Shown here in pieces: positions 9,024-21,774 of a stretch of DNA of 64,000 bases. Source of the DNA: Tolypeutes matacus (Eukaryota > Chordata > Mammalia > Cingulata > Chlamyphoridae); NCBI GenBank assembly GCA_026826555.1, contig JAKSZT010053837.1:3820520-3884519 (forward strand), given 5' to 3'. Under the pieces are notes generated by a model. It had not been told where the DNA came from and did not search any database. It was given only the letters and a program-made list of their open reading frames with translations. Position numbers and translations under genes: made by a program. Numbering within the stretch: the stretch's first letter is position 1; each line of letters begins with the position of its first letter.

Positions 9024-12014
9024 AGGGGGTGAGGTAGAAGATGGAAAAGCCCCCCAAAAAGTACTTTACAACAGAGATAGTGCCCAGGCAGATAATAAGA
9101 GAAGGGCATTTCAGGCAAAGAAAGCAGAAATGTGACATTGTATGAAAATCTGAGAAAGCAGGTGAAGTCTGAGGAATTTCAAAAGGGAATGAGGTCAAAA
9201 GTATAGGGAAGGTCAGATCATGAAGAACCTTGCACACCACACTCAAGAGCTAAGACTTTTTCTTGAGGGTAGAAGAATTGAATCAAAGCAATGATGTAAT
9301 CAAGTCTGGTAAAAAAGATTACCCAGACACTGGTGTGGAGGACTGAATAGAAGAGGGTGAGACAGGAAGTAGGGAGAACAATTAGGAGACTATTGTATTA
9401 GGACTGGAAAAATGTGATAAGCGTCTGATCTAAAACAGTACCTGTGGCTTATAGTAAAGGAGAAGTAGATTGAAAAGATGTTTAGGAAGTAACAACTTTC
9501 TTCATTATGGATGTCTGTGAACGGAGGCATCAAAGAGGGTCTCAGATTTCAGGACTGAGCGGTTGGGTTGAGAGCAGTGCCATTAACCAGGATAGGAAAT
9601 AAAGGGAAAGGAGACATGTGTATTTTGGGTGGCCAGGGTTGGTGAGATATATTGAATTTTTAGCAGTCTAAGAGACATCCAGGTGGAGATTTCCAATAAG
9701 CAGATAGTAATGTATATCTGAAATACAGCTGAGAATCTACTCCTTGAAGAGGATGCAGTGTTAGGAAAAAAAACAGAGTGGAGAAGAGAATTCTAAAATA
9801 CCAACAATTGAGGGATAAATAGAGACAAGAGAAACTCAGAAAAGAAAAAAAAAAAAAACAGAAAAGAGCCATCTAAAAGGTAGAAGGAAAACCAAGAGAG
9901 ACAAAGGGTGAGAGTTCAGTAGATGAGTAATCAGAAGATAGGTCAAGTAAAGTAAGGCCTTAAAAGTGCCCATTAGTAATCTTAGCAAAAAAAAGTTGGG
10001 GTGGGGTGGTCAAAGTGGTAGAGTGACTGCAGTTTGTTGAAAAGTAAATGGGCAATGATAGTGAACATAGATAGATTACAAGAAAACTGGCTGTTAAAAG
10101 TTGGAAACCTCTCAACTGATCTACAGGGCACTTGATTATACATAAAGAAACTACAAAGAAACATAAAAACTAGTAACAGGGATTATCTGTGGGGTCATGA
10201 AGGGGTATATAGAGGATACAGGGAAATGGGATGGGAAGGGGACTTTTCACTGTAAATCCTATACATTTTGGGTCTCTGAACCATGTGAATTTATTAATTA
10301 CTCAAAAAATTAAATACCTACTATGTGCCAAACACATTTCTTGATGTCTTGAGGAAGGCTGGCAACTCCTATGGAACTGAGACAGGGATAGAGCCTTGTA
10401 GGTTCTAAGATTATAATAGAAATCCCAGATAGGTTTGAGAGCTGATGAGAATGACCTCATAAATGCCAAAGGTTCTGTGAAAATGGTCAGAAAGTAGAAT
10501 TATCCTAATTGCTGAGATCCCAGGGAGCTGAAGGAGAATGAATGAGAAAATAATGGAACTTAGAAACCCTCTTTATTAGTTAAGACCCACCTAAGAAAGT
10601 AGAAGTTAAGAAAGCATCTTTATTATTAACCCAGCAGCCAAGCTTATTTGATGCTCTTAACAAAATGCAAATCAATTTCACAATGAAAAACTTGGAATTA
10701 TTTAATTGACCAATCAATATTGACAAGGGATTGAAATCAATCACTGAAACTTATTAAGATTGTTAAACCATTAAATTTTATTTTCCTCAAGCCACTGAAT
10801 TTTGATACATTTCTATGATCTGTATCCCTCTGGTTTATGTATGCATCATAGATGGCTCTCAGAATACTCCACAAGAAAAGTAGTTCAAAGGATGCCTCCT
10901 TCTGAACTCAGCAAGGTTTCTATGGTGAAATATCTGCTCATTAATATTGTTATTTCAGCAAAACAATGGAATTACCATCCAGCACAGTCATATTCACCAA
11001 GCAAGAAAACAAAAATAAAACAAATAAGAAAAACCTCAGCTCTCCCCCAAATAGTTTATAACAAAGAGATGAGCTGGTACAATACCCTCAAGAGCACACA
11101 AATAGACATTCTGTTTGAAAATCATTTCTAAGGAAAATTAAAATTAAATATTAACCTCACACAAAGCAATCTGCAATCCTTGTTGCCAATACTGATAATT
11201 ATTGGAGTTCTTCATCAAAAAAGCAATTTTAGAAAGTAATTTTAGATATGGAGATATATATATTTACTCCATTTTGGGCCTACCATATTCTGCTCTCCTT
11301 CTCCCTTCCCTCAGTCTTCTGGGGAAAAGAATAGATTTTTTTCCTACCTAATTTTCCTCTGATGAAATGTAGTAGCATCGAACCTTAGAAAAAGGAAGAA
11401 CTAGAATTGCAGTCTAAATGTTGGATAATTACCACACTATACTTTGTATAATTAACTATGTTATTCACGTTATCTAGGTATACATGGTTTTTGTCATTTG
11501 GAGGAAAAAGAAATCAGACATTTATCTGATAGGATATTGACAATGTTTGTCCATTTTTTAAGAGACAGCATGTAGGAAAAATTCTGTTAGTGTTTCAGAA
11601 ATAATTTAAATATAAGATAGAGGAATATTTTCTGTGGAATTTCTGGGTTGAGTGGGACAGTGAGGAAAGCCAGATTGACAGACATAAAGACTCTTCTTGC
11701 TACTACTTGGAAGGATACTATTAGAACTCTTTTCTGAAGAAATGAAAATTGAATCTTAGTCACCATTTCTCTCTAACCAACTATGAGAGGTAGTGGGGGA
11801 GATAAATATCCTTCATGCTTCTACCCAGGTATAATCCTACTACATATAAATGTTTATGTTCCCTTTGAAACTCTGATTAGAGAAAGATCTCTTGTGCTGA
11901 TAACTGTGTAGCCAACCTGCCTTACAGAAAATACTCTTCCATTGTTACCTGTATGTGGTTCTAGGAACAATAAAATTATATAATATCTACCTCCTTGTTA
12001 ATAGTAAATCATTT
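9024..12014. other. Mostly unclassified old sequence
   Basis: About 9050-9440 resembles an old interspersed repeat also seen at 37540-38110 (a GGTCAGATCATGAAGAACCT-like segment). Around 10290-10345 the phrase TACCTACTATGTGCCAAACA is typical of ancient LINE or MIR copies. The 109-codon frame at 10802-11131 has no recognisable domain and no good start context. Nothing else was identified. Confidence 0.4.
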
Positions 12015-12504
12015 TAATATGGGCGTGGGGCATGTAAACAGAATATCATGCCAAGTAAAATAAAGTGGCCACCTGCTTTGGATGTTGCTGGGAGAGACCC
12101 CTTTCCAAGAAAGGTTTTTCCAGAAGATAAAAACAATTGACTAGCAGGGGTTTTCCAAGAAAGGAGAACAATGGAATGCAGCCCACAGAATTATAGATAA
12201 GCAACACCTGGTGACAAACCAATTTCAGTCCGGGAGAGAGAGCTTATCAGAATGGACATACCATACTCATCAATGTATATCTGCTTCCCACTTTGTACGA
12301 TCCCCTCATGTAAAATGGAAAGGTGATATCAACCAATCAAAACACTTCCTTGCTTGCTTCCTCATTTGTCCTATATGAACTTACCCTTTCCATTCTCTTG
12401 CCAGAGCTCCTTACAACACTGTCAGTTTGGTATTTCCTGATTTGTGAATCATGTGTTGCCGATATAAGCTTTAACAAAAATTTTAAATGCCTCACTTTAT
12501 CTTT
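12015..12504 (+). repeat. Old LTR-like element
   Basis: The sequence has the layout of a class I solo LTR: an upstream U3-like region with CCAATCA-type boxes, then CTGATTTGTGAATCATG, and an end at TTTATCTTTTGGCA. The open frame across it at 12323-12640 is not a known protein. The family was not named. Confidence 0.4.
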
Positions 12505-12554
12505 TGGCAATGCCAATGTATATGCTATATTTAATTTAAAGTTTCCAGCCAAAT

Positions 12555-12685
12555 GTCACAAATCCTATGTATCAGACTATAAGCTCCACAGCAGAGATTT
12601 TGTTCAATACTATATTTCCAGGTCCTGGTTCAGTGCCTGACACAGAGAATTCACTCAGTAAATATTTATACATAATGAACTAATG
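12555..12685 (+). repeat. L2 LINE 3' end
   Basis: The series TATAAGCTCCACAGCAGAGA, then GTTCAGTGCCTGACACAGAG, then CTCAGTAAATATTTATACAT is the diverged 3' terminus of the ancient L2 LINE. Confidence 0.7.
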
Positions 12686-14366
12686 TATTTATAATGGGTA
12701 GGAATCTTAGTCAACAAAGTCTGGTATACAAGAAACAACTCATTTAGTTTAATATTCCATGCATCATTTTAATTTTAATTCGCAGGCTCAATCCAGATGG
12801 ACTGGTGGGAAATTCAGCCTTCATCATATTTAGCTTTTTCTCAGCCCAAGGCCTCATCAGAGTTCTGGGGTCTTATACAGTGCCGAGTTAGGGGGATAGG
12901 AGGTATGAGGTGTTAGTAGCTGGAGGCTAGTTCAGCCTTCAAGTAATCAATCCTTTTTCTACACAGGTTACAGCTCAGATAAACCCAGTCAACGTGGTCT
13001 CACAGGGAATTAACGACCAATCCGGAAGCTCTTGCCTATGGTCTTGCCTATGGTCTCACTCCCTGGAAGCAGTATGCGTGCGTGCATTCCCTCTGGAATC
13101 TTGCTGCCTCTCAGGAGGCTGGGATGCCCCACTACTCCCAGGCCCCAGAGACATTCCTCCTCTCCTCAGTTCCACTAGTTATTGAGAGGAAGCTCTCAAC
13201 TAGTCCTCAAACCCACTTTCCCTGGTCCACTTTTTTCTGTGGCTTTGGCTCCACCTTCCAGGAGATCCCTCCATTACCACTATCCTCCTTGGACATATTT
13301 GCAGAAGACAATGGACAATATCCTCTCCTTTGCAGATGAGCACCTTCTGAGCCTAGTTTATCTGCCTATGGAACTTTGGGACCAAAGATCTTTTACATCC
13401 TAAACAGTCCTAGTCTCTTTTAAACAGGCCAGTGGCACTTTTGGCAATAAATCTGTCTCCAAAATGTGTTGGTTTTGTTATGATTCAAGTCAACTCCATG
13501 TGCCAAAAGTTGCACCAACTATTCTTTTTAAGACATGCCTTTCTCTCTAAGTTTAACTACAGGTAAAACTTCCACAGGACCTTGCCCTTAGTCTCTTTTC
13601 TAGGAGCCATTTGTCCAGCTCAAGGGGTTACCATGGACCACCTTAATCAAATTAGAAATCTTAACAAAAGTTCTGACAGCCACATTATCGTTTTGATCTT
13701 TGCCTTGATGCTGAATTGGCCTTTCTAGATTAAAGAATTTCTCCTTTTATCTTTGGCCAATTGGAGCAGGGGAAAAAACAATAGTATCTTTCAACACTAG
13801 CTGGTTGTGAAATACCTGGATTCTTTCTTTTCCTTTTTAGCTCTGCTTGCAAACAGGCCAGTTTGTTCTGAGAGCAGGTCTTTCATGTAGTACCTTCTCA
13901 AATGCAGCTAATGTCAGCCAACCCATGCTATTAATATACAGCTTTGGAACCTCTTCCCCAAAAGCCGTAAATTTATTATATGCATTTTCTCTCTTCCAGG
14001 TTATAGAAGGCAACACTTCTACCAGTTTATTCACTACCATGTAACATAAGTAGAAATTGCCACCTAAACGTTTGCCATATGGGATATGTTCCTTTACTGC
14101 AGCACCCTAATTATAGTACCAGTTTCTGTATTAGTTAGCTGTAGCAGTAAAAGCAAACAGTCCCAATATCTTAATGAATTATAGCAAACATTTATTTCTC
14201 TTTCATGGGTCTGCAGGCCTGCTGAGGCCACGCTGAGTTTGCCCAGGCTTAGCTCCAGGCTACAGGTTATAGTCAGGACAGCTTCGTTTATTTCCTCCTT
14301 ATTCTGGGACCAATGATTGCCCAAGGCATGCATATCTCATGCCAGAATACAGAAATACATGAAGGC
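12686..14366. other. Unclassified, no gene recognised
   Basis: Several overlapping short open frames (for example 13082-13339 and 13847-14044) have no family resemblance and no splice or start context. The part 14125-14340 (AGCAAACATTTATTTCTCTT, then CATGGGTCTGCAGGC) looks like a decayed reverse LTR of the MaLR type, but I could not name it. Confidence 0.35.
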
Positions 14367-14769
14367 ATTAGTCTTAGTGTGCCAGGCTGCTATTATAAAC
14401 ACCACACAATGGGTTGGTTTAAACAATAGAAATTTATTTGCTCACAGTTTTGAGACTAAAGGAAGTCCAAAATAAAGATACTGGCATGGCTTGCTTTCTC
14501 CCCAAAGTCTGTAGTTTTCTGGTGCTGACTGCCTTGGGGTAGTCACTTGGGGTTCCTAGCTGATAGCTCCATCTCCCATCACTTGGTGTTGTCCTCTACT
14601 TTCTGGCATCTATGACTTCTGGGTTGTCTTTATAAGGCCTCCATTTTATAGATTAAGACCCACCCTGATTCAGTTGGCCACAGCTTAACTAAAAATAACA
14701 TGTTCAAAAAGTTCCTGTTTACAATGGGTGCATTGCCACAGGGATGTGGATTAAGATTAAGAACATGTG
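14367..14769 (-). repeat. MLT1 (MaLR) LTR
   Basis: In plus orientation it reads as a reversed MLT1: GTGCCAGGCTGCTATTATAA, AGAAATTTATTTGCTCACAG, TTATAAGGCCTCCATTTTAT, AGACCCACCCTGATT. It is diverged and has no clear target duplication. Confidence 0.75.
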
Positions 14770-14962
14770 GGGAAGCGGCTGTGGCTCAATCAGTAGGGCT
14801 CCCGTTTACCATATGGGAGGCCCCGGGTTCGGTTCCCAGGGCCTCCTGGTGAAGGCAAGCCCACCCACACGGCATGGTTAGCTGACCCAGCGAGCACAAG
14901 CAGCAAGAGGGGGATAAATGAATAAATAAATAAAATCTTTAAAAAAAAAAAAAAAAAAAAAA
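14770..14962 (+). mobile_element. DAS-III-like SINE
   Basis: Complete head, body, (AAAT)n and a run of about 22 A. The target AAGAACATGTG is repeated, slightly diverged, as AAGAACGTGTT after the tail. Confidence 0.92.
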
Positions 14963-15315
14963 GAACGTGTTTGTTGGGGTACATAAACACAGAATACCCC
15001 TTGAAGTTTCTGCTTAGAACTGACACACTGTCACTTTCACCCACAATAAGTCAGGTGGTCAAGCTCAAAGTCAACAGAAGTAGGGAAGTATACTGTACAC
15101 ACAGGAAAGCCATGTCAGCGATGAGAGAGAACAATTGTGGAAATTATGCTGTCTGCTACAACTCATTTGGGTAATCTTGTGTAAATGGAAATGCACAGGC
15201 TTAAATTTTATGAAAGATTAGTGTAAAGAAGTAGCTTGCAAATTAATGACATATTTAAGACCTACTCCATAAAGAAAAATTTGAAGATACATTAAATTTC
15301 AAAAAGTAATCTGTA

Positions 15316-15571
15316 TAAGGTGGGTTGGGGGCGGAAATACACCAGCAAATGTAAGATATGGGCTATAGTTAGTAGTAATATTTTTATATCTTTCATGGTT
15401 TGTAACAAATGGTCCACAACAACGCAAGGTGTTGGTGGTGGGGTAATGATTGGAACCCTGTATGATGATATGCATGTTTGTTTTGTAAGTTCACAACATT
15501 TATTATACATTTATTATTTATGTATGTTCATGTATAAATGATATGCTTCAATAAAACTTTATTTTAAAAAA
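15316..15571 (+). repeat. L1 3' UTR end
   Basis: It carries the markers shared by all L1 3' ends of this window: GTAACAAATGGTCCACAACA, a GGTGTTGGTGGTGGGG block, TTGTTTTGTAAGTTCACAAC and a terminal AATAAA before an A-rich end. Confidence 0.8.
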
Positions 15572-15678
15572 GCAATATGTAGAATAGTACTTAGCATATG
15601 CTATAGTATGCAAGGGGAAAGGGGAGGGGTGTGTGTCTGTATGTGTGTGTATGCAATTAATTACATATAATATCCCTA

Positions 15679-15880
15679 GGGAATGGATGTAGCTCAAGTG
15701 GTTGAGCGCCTGCTTCCAATGTATGAGGTCCTGGGATCGATCCCTGGTACCTCTTAAAAACAAAAAAACAAACAAATGAAAAAACCAACTCTCATTGGGG
15801 AGTGGATATAGCTCAGTGGTTGAGTGCCTGCTTCCCATATACAAGGTCCTGGGTTCAACCCCAGTACCTCAAAAAAAAGA
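15679..15880 (+). mobile_element. Dimeric DAS-type SINE
   Basis: Two head units (15679 and 15797), each with a tRNA-like promoter, are joined by an (A)n-CAAACAAATGAAAAAACC linker. The target AATATCCCTAG is duplicated before and after. Confidence 0.88.
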
Positions 15881-16266
15881 ATATCCCTAGAAAAATACCC
15901 AAGAAACTGAGAGCTGTAGAGTGATGAGAGAAATGGGAGTGAGATATTATTATGGGATAATAATATTCCATAATAACTCAAAAATAATATTTTTGAGTAT
16001 ATAGTATCTACTCAAAACTTTAAAATAATATTTTAAATTTGAAATATACACACAAGACGCTTTCTTCTGTAACAAAAATAAACAAGTAACATTGATTACA
16101 AACTATGAAAGGGCATCATCAAAATATCACTAATAACTATAGCCCATATCTTACATTTGGTGTCTTTTCCCCCAACGCACCTGAAACAGATTGCTTTTTA
16201 AAATTTAATAATGAAAGGGTCTGCACAAAAATGATTTGAGCTAACACCACAAGTTAATATGCTGTT
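15881..16266. other. AT-rich spacer with a reversed L1 3' UTR scrap
   Basis: At about 16125-16195 the minus strand repeats the L1 3' UTR phrase GTAAGATATGGGCTATAGTT seen at 15350. The rest is AT-rich and unassigned. Confidence 0.5.
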
Positions 16267-16279
16267 AAAGATGTGTTTA

Positions 16280-16379
16280 CAGAAGAAAAGAAGCCTGCTG
16301 CTTAAATTGCTTATTCCATAAATCAAATTGTTTTGGACAGCTTACTTTGAATAATGACCAGATCAAAGAAAAAAAAAAA
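16280..16379 (+). mobile_element. Small retroposed RNA with A tail
   Basis: An ~87-bp sequence plus a 14-base A run is bounded by a perfect 13-bp target duplication, AAAGATGTGTTTA (16267-16279 and 16380-16392). That is the signature of L1-driven retrotransposition of a cellular RNA. The insert (from CAGAAGAAAAGAAGCCTGCT to ATGACCAGATC) has no tRNA-like promoter. I do not recognise the parent; it may be a snoRNA or the end of an mRNA. Confidence 0.75.
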
Positions 16380-16392
16380 AAAGATGTGTTTA

Positions 16393-16707
16393 AGTTTAGT
16401 TTATACACATTTACAATTCTGTGTTCATGATCTTTTAGTACTTTGTGTTATTGGCATTGGTTCTTTTTAAATGCTTAAAATGATTTCTTAAGAATGAAAC
16501 TCAAATCAAATATTTGCAATGAAGCACCTTCACAGAAGAGGTTCCTTGGAACACTGTTTGAAAACCATTGCAGCTTTTCATGAAGAGTAAGAGGGACTAG
16601 ACCCTCTAAATCTGGGGACTAGACTAGGGTTTGCAAATATATATTCAGATGATCACAGATTGGTTCCCTGAAAAGCAAAATCTAAGACAGAGAAAGAATA
16701 CAAAATA
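16393..16707. other. No recognised feature
   Basis: AT-rich flank before the truncated L1 A. Nothing identifiable. Confidence 0.4.
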
Positions 16708-18120
16708 CAGCACTCTTTCCTCATAAAAACACTACAAAAGATAGGAATAGATGGAAACTTTCTGAAAATGATAAAGGGTATATATGAAAAACCCAAAGCT
16801 AACATCATTTTCAACGGTGAAATCCTAAAAGCCTTCCCTCTGAGATCGGGAACAAGACAAAGATGCCCACTATCACCACTATTTAACATTGTCTTAGAAG
16901 TACTTGCACGAGCACTGAGACAAGAAAAGGACATAAAAGGCATCCAGATTGGAAAAGAAGAAGTAAAAATTTCATTATTTGCAGATGACATGATCCTATA
17001 CATAGAAAGCCCTGAGAAATCTACAACAAGGCTTCTAGAACTTATAAAGGAGTTCAGTAATGTTGCAGGCTATAAGATCAATGCTCAAAAATCAGTAGCA
17101 TTTCTGTACACCAATAATGAGCAAACTGAGGAGGAAATCAGGAAAAAAATACCATTTAGAATAGTAAATAAAAGAATCAAATACCTAGGAATAAATTTAA
17201 CTAAAGATGTAAAGGACTTATATACAGAAAACTACACAACACTGTTAAAGGAAATCAAAGAAGACTTAAATAAATGGAAAAATATTNNNNNNNNNNCCAA
17301 AGCACGAGCAGCAAGAGAAAAAATTGATAAATGGGATCTCCTCAAAATTAAAAACTTCTGCATCTCAAAGGATGTTATTAAGAAAATAAAAAGGCAGCCT
17401 ACCCAATGGGAGAAAATTTTCAGCAACTATATATCTGATAGGAGCCTAATAGCCTGCATATATAAAGAAATCCTACACCTTGAAAATAAAAGGACAAACA
17501 ACCCATTTTAAAAATGGGCAAGTGACCTGAAAAGACACTTCTCCAAGGAAGAAATACAAATGGCTAAAAAGCACATGAAAAAATGCTCAACATCGCTTGC
17601 TATCAGGGAAATGCAAATCAAAACTACAATGAGATACCATCTTACACCCATCAGAATGGCAGCTATTAAAAAAACAGGAGACACTAAATGTTGGAGAGGA
17701 TGTGGAGGAATAGGAACACTCATCCACTGCTGGTAGGACTGCGGTATGGTCCAGCCACTGTGGAAGACAGTTTGGCGGTTCCTCAGAAAACTAACAATAG
17801 ATCTTCTGTATGATCCAGCAATTCCACTGGTGGGTATATACCCAGAAGAACTGAAAGCAAAGACACAAACAGATATATGCACACCAATGTTCATAGCAGC
17901 ATTGTTCACCATTGCCAAAAGTTGGAATCAGCCCCGGTGCCCATCAACAGACGAATGGATAAGCAAAATGTGTTACATATATACAATGGAATATTACTCA
18001 GCTGTAAGAAGAAACAAAGTGCTAACACATGGAATAACGTGGATGAATCTTGAAGACCTTATGTTGAGTGAAGCAAGCCAGGCACTGAAGGATGAACAGT
18101 ATATGACCTCACTGATCTGA
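16708..18120 (+). pseudogene. L1 element A, ORF2 C-terminal part
   Basis: A 5'-truncated L1. The frame 16768-17511 begins inside the reverse transcriptase (GICEKPT-like start, [12 protein letters not shown]), contains the catalytic LFADDMILY, and ends at a stop at 17509-17511. The remaining C-terminal part continues in other frames ([19 protein letters not shown] phrase near 17920-17955). The region between the RT thumb and the C-terminal segment is missing behind the N gap at 17287-17296. L1 ORF2p supplies endonuclease and reverse transcriptase for LINE and SINE movement; this copy is dead. Confidence 0.88.
17287..17296. other. Assembly gap (10 N)
   Basis: Ten unknown bases. Judging from the intact register of ORF2 in L1 F, several hundred bases are missing here, so the gap is of unknown and not literal size. 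Confidence 0.97.
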
Positions 18121-18866
18121 ACTGAGGAAAGTGAGCAGTCTCTGAGAACCATTGTCTGAAAGATAGGTTAAGAAGGGAGAGTAAGAGAAGAGCAAGCTTT
18201 GAGCCATCACCCATATGGACATAATCTATGGTAAAGGGATAGAGTGTGGTTGCATGTTGGGGAATGGGGCAGATGAGTGGTGGTGTTCCTGGGTTTGGTG
18301 GTGCAGCACTGGCAGGTGGGTGGATTAGGAAGGGCAGGTTCAAATTCCCAGGGCATATAACTGTGAATCTTGACATTCCATGGGTCAGGAGAGGGTGGTA
18401 TCATGGGCCCTGGGGGGTTGGGGGGTAGGGAACAGTCAAGATCTAATGGGGTGTTTGGTGGTCATGGGGAAGGTTTTTCATTACCTTACAGTAATGGACA
18501 CAGGACATGGTAAATATCATCAAAATTTTAAACTGTATCATCTAAATTGTAAACTATACTGTAAATCATTGACAATGTTTAGTTGCTATATTTTGCTATC
18601 TGTATAACAGTTATAACAATGCAAACATCAAAAAAAAGGGGGGGGGTTAATATGGGGTGGGGAAGGGGGGGTGGTATCTGGGAGTCTCCAGCACTCCGTG
18701 TGTGACTTTGCTGTGACCTAAAACTTCTTTGAAAATTAAATGAAATATTGGGAGACAATGGGGATTGAGAGGGGGAAGGTATCATGGCACACCGGACATC
18801 CGATAACACAGTGATAAAAGGAAGGAAAGAAAAGAAAAGATAAAGGAAAAAAAAAAAAAGAATAAA

Positions 18867-18905
<39 letters not shown>

Positions 18906-20367
18906 AAAGGCATTTCCTTTGCCTTTTTGCCCATTTTTTTAATGTCCCAATCTGTTAGTTATATTTTATTTTGTTTTGTTTTTTGTTTGATTGTTTTTAT
19001 TTCCTTCTCTTTTTTTTTCCCCCTGAGTTTCCTTATGTTTGTCTCTTGCATGTAAGCTTATCATACTTGTTTCTTTTTCCTAGTAAGTGTATTTGATTAT
19101 TTTATGGACTACATGTTCATGGAGGATTTGGATCACAGAAGGGTTACAATGGGTACTGCAGGGGATTATTGGTGGGGGGTGTCTGGGAGGGGGGTTTCAT
19201 GGGAATTAGTTCATCCGAATATACATGAAAGATATACAAAATCGTTCAAAAGATCAAAAGATGGGCATGGTCACGATGGGTGGACAATCACACAATAAAT
19301 GAGGGAATCTGAATTCCTAGCCTGGAGAGCTCTGCCACAGTCTCCAAGGGAGCAGCAATAGTCCTCTGAGTGCAGGGACAGTGTCTTTCAAAAGAGGATG
19401 ACCCACTGATGTGTTCTTTTTATTGATGACTACCCTTGTGAGCCTTTGCTCTTGTAACTGAGACTTAGCCTGCAGTTGTGGGGTGCCTAAGGGTTGCCAC
19501 CTGGGAGCCTCCTTGTTGCTCAAATGTGGCCTCTCTCTAAGCCAAACTCAGCATATGATCGCATTACCTTCCCCCCAACGTGGGACATGACTCCCGGGGA
19601 TGAGCCTCCCTGGCAACGAGGGATTAATACCAAGTGCCAACTGGCAACACAACTGGAAAAAGACCTTGAATTAAAGGGGGAAAAGGTAAAGACAAATGAG
19701 TTCAAGTGGCTAAGACACTCAAAGAGAGTCGGGAGGTCATCCCAGAGGTAACTCTAACGCACACCTCAGTAGGAGCTCATAGAACATCTAAGTGCCTATC
19801 ATCCCACACAGAGGGGCTCCTGAGAGCTCTGGAGACACCCAGGTCCTATATAAGGGGGGATAGCCCCAGAGACTGATGCCTTATCAGTGGGCTCTATTTT
19901 GGAATCTGTGCTCCTGAGAGTGACAGAATTGGACTCAAATAAGTCCTCCCTGCACATGGTTCATCAGTCCCTTCTATTCAAACCTATATGTGATGCTGGA
20001 ATTTTTAGGTATACTTCCAGAGACTGGAGCCTCTGGCCTACCTATGTGCCAGGTGTGCGTGGAATCTCGGTGGAGCTGCAACTCCTACCCTACAGCTCAA
20101 TGGACTCATCCAAGTCACCTGGCGAGGAGACAACGATGGGCAATGACCATCCCAGGGAATGGAGAGGGCCTGCATCTACAGGCAGGATCATCCTACCCAC
20201 CATATCCATGGGATATAAGCCCTCTCTCACTTGGAGGTGGAGTGGACATCATCATCCCAGTCCCCTCAGGATTGGGGGAAGAACTATGGACTAGAGTGGA
20301 CATGATGGTATTCTGTTGTACACATATGGTGATTCTAGCAATGGAAGAAATTATAACAATGAGGTCA
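18121..20367 (+). repeat. Long 3' region of L1 A
   Basis: It follows the end of ORF2 without a break. It contains G-rich stretches, the phrase GTGACCTAAAACTTCTTTGA at about 18715, an A-rich and (AT)n zone near 18840-18903, and a GC-richer half (ACATGACTCCCGGGGATGAG at 19585) that I associate with xenarthran L1 3' UTRs. It ends in a short A run at 20368. The part after 18905 could be a separate element. The 167-codon frame at 19990-20493 has no domain. Confidence 0.5.
18873..18903. repeat. (AT)n microsatellite
   Basis: About 15 AT dinucleotides after an A-rich run. Confidence 0.95.
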
Positions 20368-21774
20368 AAAAAAAAATGTAAACTGAGTTTTGAAGGATGT
20401 TGGTTTGAAGGCAGTTTACAAGATCTTTTTGATAACAAATATGTAAGGTATGTAGGGTGTGTTTTTAAGGGAATGGAAAAGAGTTTTGTCTAAAAGTGAA
20501 ATGACAGGTTTTTACAGAATGATAAAAAGGAATATGTAGGACAATCTGAATAAATATAGAAACTTGTAGAAGCTTTTCAGAAAAGGGATTTTATCTGTCA
20601 TGTTCTTGGGTGGTTAAGATTTGATAGGTTTATAAGACATTTAAGAGTTTCCTTAGAGAGAATCTTCATGCAAAACTAGTATTTGATTTTCTTTCCTTTA
20701 TAATGACAAAATATCCTTGGATTATTGGTCTACTCTTAATAAGAATTAATAAAAGGTTTTTTAAAATATCTAAGGAACCTGCTTAGAGAGAAAGATATCG
20801 TATCTTATCAGAAAAATCTCCTGTGCTTTATATCCTTCATATAAATATCATTTAATTGCTTCAGAAAATGTCTCCTCACTTTTAAAATAAAGTATTTTTT
20901 ACCACCAAAAAAAAAATGTTTACTGGGGAGTGCTCTCAAGAACAAAACCTATGGGGAAGTGAAGGAAGTAAAACTGAGCAGAGAGAGAAGTTGAACTTTG
21001 ATGTAGTCAAAACAAAGGCCTTAGTTAATCTTAATGGGAGCTCTGGAGACAGATAATGCTTGAGTTGCTCCAAATTGGAGAAAGGGAACTGAGCCTCTTA
21101 TATGCCAACATCAACCAGTCATTGGAAATGAGTTACTCCTGGAAAGGGGTAAACCTTGGACAAGGCGGCTCTTATCCAACAAGGTCAAATCCTGTAGGAG
21201 GACTCAGCTGAGAGGTGTTGTCTGACAACACTCCCAACAGCTGGAGGAATAAGTGTTTCATTGCTGGACTAGGGGGGAAATGGGTGGCACAGAAGAACAC
21301 CCATTTTTGCCTATCCTTTGAGCCTCTTGGATCAACTTGCTTCATGTAAGTTCTGAGAGCAGCTCCTCTAGGAGTTTCTAAGGTCTCTATTGAAGGAGTG
21401 TGGGGAGGTGGGGAGACACTTGTAATAGGAAGGTTAATGAAAAGAATAGGCAAAATAGCAGAGCAGGAAGTTTTACAAATCACTCCCTACACTAGAAAAA
21501 GGAAACAGGTGGAAAAAGAGACTGGAATTTACTAGGTCATAACCCTGGAACAAGAATGGACATGTAGAACAACTGTCGGAGTGCCAGAGGATGTGAGAGT
21601 TTGCTGGGAACCAGTGACCAGCCCCCCTCCCCCCCCGAGCCATGAGGCAGCGGCTGTGGAAACAGCTGCAACCGCAGCAACACAGTCCAGAGTCTGAGAG
21701 TGGTCAGCTGGGGCCAGAGCTGGCAGAGGAAGCCTCCTCCCCTAAAAGATGGGGTTGAGGGCTGAGACAGGAGA
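20368..21774. other. Unclassified; possible LTR at 20920-21480
   Basis: 20378-20905 is AT-rich with no recognisable content. 20920-21480, starting after an A run, has an LTR-like tone (TCCAACAAGGTCAAATCCTG, GAGAGGTGTTGTCTGACAAC) but I cannot name the family. 21600-21770 is GC-rich with CAG/CTG-like words and may be the start of the L1 B sequence that follows. Confidence 0.35.

Noticed and set aside
10802..11131. 109-codon open frame as a possible gene
   Set aside because: No recognisable motif, no promoter or splice context; its length is within chance expectation for 64 kb.
19990..20493. 167-codon open frame in the L1 A tail
   Set aside because: No domain, no conserved neighbours, and it lies in repeat-like sequence.
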